Of a stretch of DNA of 11,050 nucleotides, positions 6,027 through 11,050 are shown piece by piece. The stretch is from Deltaproteobacteria bacterium. GTDB taxonomy: Bacteria > Desulfobacterota > Desulfobacteria > Desulfobacterales > JAFDDL01. Every line of letters begins with the position of its first letter. Positions within the stretch are counted from its first letter, which is position 1. Below the pieces are notes generated by a model that was not told the origin of the DNA, ran no database searches, and worked only from the letters and a program-made list of their open reading frames with translations. The translations under genes and the position numbers were made by a program. The stretch lies in contig JAFDDL010000074.1 in assembly GCA_019310865.1 (NCBI GenBank), forward strand, positions 1-11,050, read 5' to 3'.

Positions 6027-7256
6027 TTAAACCGTGCATTCCGGGATTGACGCCATGACCGGGGTATCCGTGTCGGACGTCCGATCCGCCTTTAACGCCG
6101 GTTTTACGCCCATCACAACCATGGCCATGTATAGTCCCGCTGAAATCCATCCGAGTGTAATATACCCGCCCCCCACATTCAGAACGACACCTGCCAGAAA
6201 GGGGCCGAGTGCGGTGCCCACGGCTATCACCCCCGCTGCGGCACAAGTTGCCCGGCCCGATCGATCAAAAAACGCCACAAGACCATTAAAAAGCGGGAGG
6301 AAATAGGCGATCGCCATCGCCTGAACAATGGCGCCCATGGAAAACCATACCGTAGACTGTGTATAGACCAGCATAAAAATTGCGGCGACTTGGAACACAA
6401 CACCTATAATCAGTGGTACGGTACGCCCGTACCGGGTACCGAGCACACCGCAAATAAGGGCGCCAAAAATCGAACAAAAAAGACTCAAGGTAAGGATCAT
6501 GCTGATTCTGGAGGTTGCGATCTCAAGCAATACGCCGATTCTTTCCACGAATGGATACAGCGTGTTGAGTCCGATGCAAAACAGTCCCATGCCGATTATC
6601 AGCATATATACATCCCGGCTGAACTTTTGGTCCACTTTTGCTTTCGTTTCAACCGGTGCTTCATCATTTTTAGGGAACCATAGGAAAATGGGAATCATGA
6701 TAAGGGAGATTCCACCCAGGGTGACAAATGAGCCGGCAGGCCCCAACTTCTCAACAAAAATGCCAATGAGGATCATCATCAGCATGGCGAACGTGACCTC
6801 AAAACCCACATAAATCGAATAGGTCCGGTTCGGATCTCTGGTCTTGGCAGCCATTCCGTAAGCCAAGGCATACAGCGTCCCTTCAGCCAGCCCGACAACG
6901 CCTCGTGAAATGACAAATACCACCCACGCTCCCCGAATGGCGCATAAAGCCGATACCAAGTTCCCCAAAAAAAGGACTGTGATTCCGACAATCGCCAGTT
7001 GCTTCACCTTCAGTTTTTGGAAAACGGGAGACAGGACGAGTCCCGCGATCGCCATGGTACCAAATTCCAGGGATGATACCAATCCGCTCGTCCCTTCCTG
7101 GACACCGAACGCATCTGAAATGCTGCCGATAATCAGGGGGATGACGTAGAGCATGACCACCCCGACTGCATCGGCTGCCGTAAGGGCTACCAGAGTCATT
7201 TTGGTAGTGATGATTCCGGCAGCGTTTCCCGCTGCTGACGATTTTGACTGCGTCAT
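6027..7256 (-). CDS. major facilitator superfamily (MFS) transporter
   Basis: 409 residues with about 12 hydrophobic segments (near 22-44, 57-79, 85-105, 110-134, 148-169, 173-194, 216-236, 250-270, 279-298, 303-325, 336-360 and 366-385). The two halves are joined by a charged cytoplasmic loop at 196-215 (FPKNDEAPVETKAKVDQKF). GTRYGRT at 273-279, between helices 8 and 9, is the motif-A equivalent of the C-terminal half, and SRGVVGLAEG at 117-126 lies in helix 4. It is an inner-membrane carrier; whether it imports or exports, and what, cannot be read from sequence. The start is fixed by AAGGAG 8 nt upstream of ATG 7254-7256. It sits between the envelope module and the hydrolase, which favours uptake of the hydrolase substrate or export of a product (inference). 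It is followed within 30 bp by the aminotransferase relic. Confidence 0.9.
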   Translation of the reverse strand: MTQSKSSAAGNAAGIITTKMTLVALTAADAVGVVMLYVIPLIIGSISDAFGVQEGTSGLVSSLEFGTMAIAGLVLSPVFQKLKVKQLAIVGITVLFLGNLVSALCAIRGAWVVFVISRGVVGLAEGTLYALAYGMAAKTRDPNRTYSIYVGFEVTFAMLMMILIGIFVEKLGPAGSFVTLGGISLIMIPIFLWFPKNDEAPVETKAKVDQKFSRDVYMLIIGMGLFCIGLNTLYPFVERIGVLLEIATSRISMILTLSLFCSIFGALICGVLGTRYGRTVPLIIGVVFQVAAIFMLVYTQSTVWFSMGAIVQAMAIAYFLPLFNGLVAFFDRSGRATCAAAGVIAVGTALGPFLAGVVLNVGGGYITLGWISAGLYMAMVVMGVKPALKADRTSDTDTPVMASIPECTV

Positions 7257-7264
7257 GATCCTGT

Positions 7265-7270
7265 CTCCTT
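7265..7270 (-). promoter_or_regulatory. ribosome binding site of the MFS transporter
   Basis: AAGGAG on the minus strand, 8 nt before ATG 7254-7256; it supports Met1 over Met20. Confidence 0.6.
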
Positions 7271-7291
7271 CTATAGATTTTCTCCCAGTTG

Positions 7292-7317
7292 CCGGCGCCG
7301 TTGCAACGGGCTGCCGG
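7292..7317. other. intercistronic hairpin with a 12-bp palindromic core
   Basis: CCGGC and GCCGG (5 bp) flank the perfect palindrome CCGTTGCAACGG at 7298-7309, with a 1x3 internal loop. It lies 22 nt upstream of the MFS ribosome site and just downstream, in the transcribed direction, of a stronger hairpin. No T-tract follows on the minus strand, so it is not a simple terminator. Confidence 0.45.
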
Positions 7318-7335
7318 TCGTTATGCGCTGTTTCA

Positions 7336-7366
7336 TCTGCGGGCCGCCGGCCACGCGGCCCGCAGA
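7336..7366. other. strong GC-rich intercistronic hairpin between DUF1329 and MFS
   Basis: A perfect 12-bp inverted repeat, TCTGCGGGCCGC / GCGGCCCGCAGA, with a 7-nt loop. It lies 38 nt beyond the DUF1329 stop. On the transcribed minus strand the hairpin is followed by ATGAAACAGC, with no U-tract. It is therefore more likely an RNA 3'-end stabiliser, a partial terminator or a processing site that lowers transporter expression relative to the envelope proteins. A short T-run (ACTTTTC) follows on the plus strand, where no gene needs ending. Confidence 0.6.
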
Positions 7367-7404
7367 CTTTTCATCAAAGACCCCGTTGGATGGGCGTGGA
7401 CAAG

Positions 7405-8859
7405 CTACTTGACAGACCGCATCAGCCGTTTCGGGCCGTATTCACTTCGGTTCGCGTCTTCCGCCGGCCAATCGTAACTGATATTAAATGTCGAGTGCTC
7501 ATCGATAAGATCGTGCTGAAAGTCCTGATAATAGGTGAACGACCCGGTATCCGGTACCCAGCTGTAGTACAGGTGGAACGTTCGCCACAGATTGCCCTTC
7601 TGATCATAACACTTGTAATACAGGAACTGAAGTGTCTCCTTATCGACATACACCATCCGTTTGCTGTAGACATAGGTCGAATCGAGCTGCTTCATCTCCA
7701 CCTCATAGACCATTCGGCGCTCGAGCTGCACACTGCGCCACGGGTAGCCGCCGCTTTTGGTATCCAAGTAGGGTGCCCCGGTGGTGGTGACAAAGGGAAT
7801 CAGGACTTCTCTTTCCCCCAGCAGCTTCACCTCATAGGGAAACACTTTTGGGTTTAGTTTTTGATCCAATCCGTTGATGTCGTCATAGGTCTGATCCAGG
7901 CCGGGATACTGGTCCTGGGTATCCGTACTGGAGTACTTGCGGATTCGCCGCAGAAGCGGCGTATAATACAGCATGTTGTTCAATTTTTTCGGGTGGTTGT
8001 ATTTGGTGAGAACATAGCGCGTACCATACTGGTCCCGGGGCGCCAGGTTCTCGACAAACGACACCCAGCGCTCATCGCGTTTCTCTGCCTTTTTATTGTA
8101 CCACAGACCAAGGGGCGCCTGTTTCACACGCCGACACAGTTTTAGCTGGTAGTAGCGTGTCAACCCATCGGTATCTTTTTTAAAATCTTTATCCACCCCG
8201 ATAAACCATATAATACTCGCGCCCGAATCATAGTAATTGGGTTGCTCGGCCAGACTGTTGTAGACAATCTGCCAGCCGGCCTGGGGCCCAGAGGGTCTTG
8301 CAAAGGCAAACCCGTTGTAGAGCTGGCCGGGAAGCATATAGCCGTCAGGGCCCAGCTTGGCCTTCCCGTCATACTTCATCGTGGCTTCGGCCAGACTCAG
8401 CGCACCATACACCTGTCGGGGGGGGATCACCTGAAACTCGGTAAAATTTCCCAGCAGATTCTGCCCCTGTCCGCCCGGCTCGTTGAACCGGTCATAAAAA
8501 ACATCCGGCATCAATTTGTCAAACCCCAGTCGTTTTTTATCGGCCAGGGTGTATTTTCCGGGCGTGATCTCAGGGGCGACTTTTCCCACGACCTCATCGT
8601 TGGAAAATCCGCGCATTTTATTCCAGGCGACTTTCGCTTTTTCCTGATCGTGGATCAGAGCATCCCAGGTTTCTTTTTTTAAAAGTTTCTGATAATGATT
8701 CGTTTTGGTAAAAATCGGGCTGGGATCATCAAACGGTTGTTTATATTTGGTCAGTTCATCCGGCTTCCAATCGTTGCTGACGATCGGCCCCGCCCCGGCG
8801 GTTATCGGCCCGATCAGCAAGGCTGCACACAAAGCGATTATACTCAGTAGGTATTTCAT
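7405..8859 (-). CDS. DUF1329 (PF07044-type) periplasmic/outer-membrane-associated protein
   Basis: 484 residues, the usual family size. Signal peptide at 1-23 (MKYLLSIIAL, hydrophobic core, cleavage after AGA), with no lipobox cysteine. Family marks include LLRRIRKYS at 302-310, a following acidic TYDDING at 324-330, YEVKLLGEREVLIP at 342-355, and the C-terminal YVYSKRMVYVDKETLQFLYY (396-415) then CYDQKGNLWR (417-426). The family is related to the LolA/LolB lipid-carrier fold and is usually found beside DUF1302 barrels and RND/MMPL exporters, as here. A role carrying a hydrophobic cargo between the inner-membrane pump and the barrel is a reasonable inference, not shown. The start is fixed by AAGGAG 7 nt upstream of ATG 8857-8859. 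It lies 71 bp after the DUF1302 gene, and two hairpins separate it from the MFS gene. Confidence 0.88.
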   Translation of the reverse strand: MKYLLSIIALCAALLIGPITAGAGPIVSNDWKPDELTKYKQPFDDPSPIFTKTNHYQKLLKKETWDALIHDQEKAKVAWNKMRGFSNDEVVGKVAPEITPGKYTLADKKRLGFDKLMPDVFYDRFNEPGGQGQNLLGNFTEFQVIPPRQVYGALSLAEATMKYDGKAKLGPDGYMLPGQLYNGFAFARPSGPQAGWQIVYNSLAEQPNYYDSGASIIWFIGVDKDFKKDTDGLTRYYQLKLCRRVKQAPLGLWYNKKAEKRDERWVSFVENLAPRDQYGTRYVLTKYNHPKKLNNMLYYTPLLRRIRKYSSTDTQDQYPGLDQTYDDINGLDQKLNPKVFPYEVKLLGEREVLIPFVTTTGAPYLDTKSGGYPWRSVQLERRMVYEVEMKQLDSTYVYSKRMVYVDKETLQFLYYKCYDQKGNLWRTFHLYYSWVPDTGSFTYYQDFQHDLIDEHSTFNISYDWPAEDANRSEYGPKRLMRSVK

Positions 8860-8866
8860 GGGTATT

Positions 8867-8872
8867 CTCCTT
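8867..8872 (-). promoter_or_regulatory. ribosome binding site of the DUF1329 gene
   Basis: AAGGAG on the minus strand, 7 nt before ATG 8857-8859; it places the signal peptide at the N-terminus. Confidence 0.6.
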
Positions 8873-8895
8873 GTTTTAAGTTGTCTTTTTCACGC

Positions 8896-8911
8896 GACCG
8901 GTCTCCCGGCC
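8896..8911. other. small hairpin with GAGA tetraloop between DUF1302 and DUF1329
   Basis: As minus-strand RNA it folds GGCCGG-GAGA-CCGGUC, a 6-bp stem (one G-U pair) closed by a GNRA-type loop, 19 nt after the DUF1302 stop. No U-tract follows. It may protect the 3' end of the barrel message in a polycistronic transcript. Confidence 0.35.
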
Positions 8912-8930
8912 CAAATGCCTTCCCGGATCA

Positions 8931-10490
8931 TCAACCCCAGGAGTATACGAGTTTAAATGATAAGTTATCCTTGTTTTGAAGTCCCCAAACATCCATATCC
9001 TTTCCCTGGAAAAAATTCGCCTTGAGCACCACCGTGATGGCCTCGTTTACATCATAAGCCACGCTGGGGGAGAAGATCTGAACGCCCATGTCGCCATAGG
9101 CGTAAAATTCCAATGTCGGTCTCAGTTTGGTATGCCGGTAGCTGGTTGTTGCAAAGAAAAAGTACTCCCACCAGCTCTCCGTATTGGTGATGTAATCATC
9201 GAGAAACCAGCCGGACTGCCAGTCCATGTTGCGGTTGTAGACCGTTTCGCCGGCAAGCAGAAGTTGTGAGCGCTGCCACGGCAGAGAGATTTTATAGTCG
9301 ATCCGAAAACTGGCCTGCAGCAGATCGAACTCGACGAAGTCAAAAAGATAAGCACCCTCAAAATCTTTTTTATCGAAGAAATAAGCGAACTCTAAACCGT
9401 AAGACGGGGTCACCCCGCCCAGCCAGCCGATCTGAATCGGTAGTTCACCGGACCAGGACGCACCAATCATTTTCTCCCGGGGGATCACGCCGAAATCGAG
9501 AAAGTTCACAATGGGAATGCCGTCGTCATCGTACTTTAAAAACCACGGATATGCCATCCAGTCAATGGAATCGGCCGTGAAATCCATTCCGAAGGTGTTG
9601 ATAATGGTATTGTCGCGCCCGTAAAAGGCCATGACGGACAAAATATTGGTACCGACCAGGGTAGATATTTTGACGCCGAACTCAAAATAATCCGGATCAA
9701 ACGCGTCGGGTTCATCCCAGATGAGATCCTGACGGCCGTAGCGAAACGGGTCGCCAAAGTCCCCGATGCCCCAATACCCCTGATCATCTATGGCGTGAGC
9801 ACCCCAGATACCGGCACCATCATTGCCAAACAGGAAAAGCCCTTGTGTATCGGGGATAAAATCAACATTGGGATTAAAGACCAGCTGAATGCTTGTGTTG
9901 TCAAATATCCCGATGGACGTATCGACATCATACTGCACCTTTACCACGGGGATCGGCATGGTAATAAACTCCAGATCGATCTCGGAATATCCACGGCTGA
10001 GGTCTAAGGGGTTGATGACATCGGTGACCGGAAAAACTTCGTTTTCACCCCATCGCACGTTTTGTTTCCCGATGCGAATGGTCAGATTCCCGGCGTCGAA
10101 GGTCACGTGGGCTTCCTTGAGTAGTTGCCACCACTCATCGTCCACCATCAGGTCATCGCGCGCATCGTCAAAGCCTTTCCGGTTCCAGGTGCTGTCCCCG
10201 CTCTTAAGCGCGTAAATCCAGTCCACCGTTAGATAACCCGCGCCATAAAACCTGAGATTATCGGTCAGTTCCACATCGCCCTCCACCAGCAGGTTCATGA
10301 TGGCTGCGTTGACATCCTTTTCGGTATCATAGTTTTCGCCTTCGATTGAATATTGTATCGATTGGGTCAGGGAGAAAAAAATATTCGCCGGTTTTCCGGC
10401 CACTCGAACCGGCTTGGCCGAGCAGGGGACCGTTGCCAACAAGGTCAAAACGGTAATCGCAGCAAATAGCATGAGCAGTTTTCGCTTCAT
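8931..10490 (-). CDS. DUF1302-type outer-membrane beta-barrel protein
   Basis: 519 residues. Signal peptide at 1-25 (MKRKLLMLFA, hydrophobic core, cleavage after CSA). The mature part is rich in alternating, aromatic-containing beta strands with acidic turns. The DUF1302 hallmark is clear at 137-167: TIRIGKQNVRWGENEVFPVT followed by DVINPLDLSRG, fitting 'R-x-G-(K/R)-Q-x-x-x-W-G-E ... D-x-I-N-P-x-D-L'. Strands continue to the C-terminus, which ends in FKLVYSWG with an aromatic near the end, as expected of a BAM substrate. It is probably an outer-membrane channel or receptor, functionally tied to the neighbouring DUF1329 protein and RND pump. The family is somewhat longer on average, but no domain is obviously missing. 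The start is fixed by AGGAGG 5 nt before ATG 10488-10490. The 180-bp upstream gap may hold a separate promoter, but I see no convincing one. Cargo unknown. Confidence 0.85.
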   Translation of the reverse strand: MKRKLLMLFAAITVLTLLATVPCSAKPVRVAGKPANIFFSLTQSIQYSIEGENYDTEKDVNAAIMNLLVEGDVELTDNLRFYGAGYLTVDWIYALKSGDSTWNRKGFDDARDDLMVDDEWWQLLKEAHVTFDAGNLTIRIGKQNVRWGENEVFPVTDVINPLDLSRGYSEIDLEFITMPIPVVKVQYDVDTSIGIFDNTSIQLVFNPNVDFIPDTQGLFLFGNDGAGIWGAHAIDDQGYWGIGDFGDPFRYGRQDLIWDEPDAFDPDYFEFGVKISTLVGTNILSVMAFYGRDNTIINTFGMDFTADSIDWMAYPWFLKYDDDGIPIVNFLDFGVIPREKMIGASWSGELPIQIGWLGGVTPSYGLEFAYFFDKKDFEGAYLFDFVEFDLLQASFRIDYKISLPWQRSQLLLAGETVYNRNMDWQSGWFLDDYITNTESWWEYFFFATTSYRHTKLRPTLEFYAYGDMGVQIFSPSVAYDVNEAITVVLKANFFQGKDMDVWGLQNKDNLSFKLVYSWG

Positions 10491-10495
10491 AATCG

Positions 10496-10501
10496 CCTCC
10501 T
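10496..10501 (-). promoter_or_regulatory. ribosome binding site of the DUF1302 gene
   Basis: AGGAGG on the minus strand, 5 nt before ATG 10488-10490. Confidence 0.65.
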
Positions 10502-10565
10502 ACACTTAGTTAGGTTCATTAAAATCAATTCATCTTCTCCAGATCCAGGCTCGCTCGTCTGGTCG

Positions 10566-10576
10566 TCACCTCCTTT
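10566..10576 (-). promoter_or_regulatory. orphan near-perfect Shine-Dalgarno sequence
   Basis: AAAGGAGGTGA on the minus strand matches the 16S anti-Shine-Dalgarno over 10 nt (AAGGAGGTGA), but no ATG, GTG or TTG lies 4-12 nt downstream. The GTG inside the motif opens only a 14-codon frame. It is in the RND-DUF1302 gap, 75 nt ahead of the DUF1302 start. It may be a ribosome standby site, the trace of a lost gene, or chance. Confidence 0.3.
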
Positions 10577-10633
10577 CCCCCCTGATCCGTCAATGCTTTC
10601 GTTCTACTACCTTACCCTTGGGCTTTCCTGTTG

Positions 10634-10658
10634 ATAAAATTAATAAACCGGGCGCCGG
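10634..10658 (-). terminator. weak candidate terminator after the RND gene
   Basis: On the minus strand CCGG-CGC-CCGG (10648-10658) is followed by a T-rich run, TTTATTAATTTTAT (10634-10647), 12 nt past the RND stop codon. The stem is only 4 bp and the T-run is interrupted, so any termination would be partial. The downstream DUF1302 gene may still be cotranscribed. Confidence 0.3.
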
Positions 10659-10670
10659 AGCGCTGATATT

Positions 10671-11050
10671 TCATTCGCCGTTTCTGGAGATAAATTTCGG
10701 CTTGATGATATAGATCAACAGCGGGTGCAGGGTCAGCGCCAGCACCACATTGGTCGTTAGGATCATGGCCAGAAACATTCCCATTTGCGCCTGAAATTTC
10801 AGATCCGACAGCACCAGCCAGCTTAAAATCGGCAGCACCATGGTCAGCCCGGTGAATACCACCGCCTTTCCCGAGGTGCGAACGGCTGTCAGGATGACCG
10901 TCATCCAGCGCTCGGAAAGATCCGGTATCTCGGTTTCCGAAAATTCTTCCCGGCATCGATTGTAGATGTAGATGGCAAAATCCACCCCAACGCCCACACC
11001 CACGGCCGCCACCGGCAGCGTGTTGATGGAAAGGCCGATTCCGTTGAGCG
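10671..11050 (-). CDS. RND-superfamily (MMPL/predicted exporter) transporter, C-terminal 125 residues
   Basis: Partial: the frame is open to the window edge (first full codon at 11046-11048), and only the C-terminal end with its TGA stop is present. It begins LNGIGLSINTLPVAAVGVGV then GVDFAIYIYNR, the conserved RND transmembrane stretch with the G-x-G-V-D-(F/Y) motif whose Asp lies in or near the proton relay helix. A cytoplasmic acidic segment (REEFSETEIPDLSER) follows, then two or three more hydrophobic helices and a short basic tail. This matches the end of the second half of COG1033/MMPL-like exporters, a group that includes HpnN. It is an inner-membrane, proton-driven exporter. Next to DUF1302 and DUF1329 it completes an inner-membrane/periplasm/outer-membrane set of the kind that recurs in Proteobacteria. 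GTG 11010-11012 is an internal codon, not the start. Cargo unknown. Confidence 0.85.
   Translation of the reverse strand, partial: LNGIGLSINTLPVAAVGVGVGVDFAIYIYNRCREEFSETEIPDLSERWMTVILTAVRTSGKAVVFTGLTMVLPILSWLVLSDLKFQAQMGMFLAMILTTNVVLALTLHPLLIYIIKPKFISRNGE

Noticed and set aside
7153..7857. Plus-strand open frame of 234 codons spanning the MFS 5' end, the gap and the DUF1329 3' end
   Set aside because: It lies antisense to two well-supported genes, has no recognisable domain and no ribosome site. It is a by-product of codon composition on the other strand.
10487..10519. Ten-codon minus-strand frame (MNLTKCRRRL) whose TGA overlaps the DUF1302 ATG
   Set aside because: It has no ribosome site at a usable distance, and its Arg codons are simply the DUF1302 Shine-Dalgarno read as codons. 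Translational coupling is not supported.
10612..10956. Minus-strand frame of 114 codons overlapping the RND fragment
   Set aside because: It is in a different frame from the clear RND C-terminus and lacks membrane segments, so it is a shadow frame.

Overview
The window reads as a metabolic and transport locus of a Gram-negative, probably anaerobic bacterium, most likely a Desulfobacterota (sulfate-reducer-type) genome. This assignment is an inference. It rests on an aldehyde:ferredoxin oxidoreductase-type (AOR) reading frame, outer-membrane and periplasmic proteins with signal peptides, strong AAGGAG-type ribosome sites and intermediate GC content. No taxonomic marker gene is present.

Every supported gene lies on the minus strand, so transcription runs from position 11050 towards position 1. 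In that order: the C-terminal end of an RND/MMPL-family exporter (10671-11050, enters from outside); a DUF1302-type outer-membrane barrel (8931-10490); a DUF1329 periplasmic/outer-membrane protein (7405-8859); an MFS transporter (6027-7256); a phosphotriesterase-family metal hydrolase (4778-5872); a large MalT/LAL-type LuxR regulator (1910-4585); a class III, glutamate-1-semialdehyde-aminomutase-like PLP aminotransferase (305-1663); and the N-terminal part of an AOR-family protein that runs off the window (1 to about 269), whose start appears frameshifted. Intergenic gaps are 35-246 bp and none exceeds 300 bp. No tRNA, rRNA, CRISPR array or insertion sequence was seen.

The first three genes form an envelope module (inner-membrane RND pump, periplasmic DUF1329, outer-membrane DUF1302) of a kind that recurs in Proteobacteria and whose cargo is unknown. 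The following genes look like uptake plus catabolism: an inner-membrane MFS carrier, a hydrolase with a full binuclear-metal ligand set, a transaminase, and an AOR-type enzyme that could oxidise the resulting aldehyde. The MalT-type regulator, with its own good sigma70-like promoter, is the likely local controller. The substrate cannot be told from sequence.

The most unusual observation is a 73-bp relic of a second, diverged copy of the aminotransferase (79% nucleotide identity to positions 563-635). It sits between the MFS and hydrolase genes and shows that this locus once held another transaminase next to the hydrolase. Other points worth checking are the disrupted AOR start, two strong GC-rich hairpins between DUF1329 and MFS, and a strong Shine-Dalgarno sequence with no start codon after it, upstream of DUF1302.
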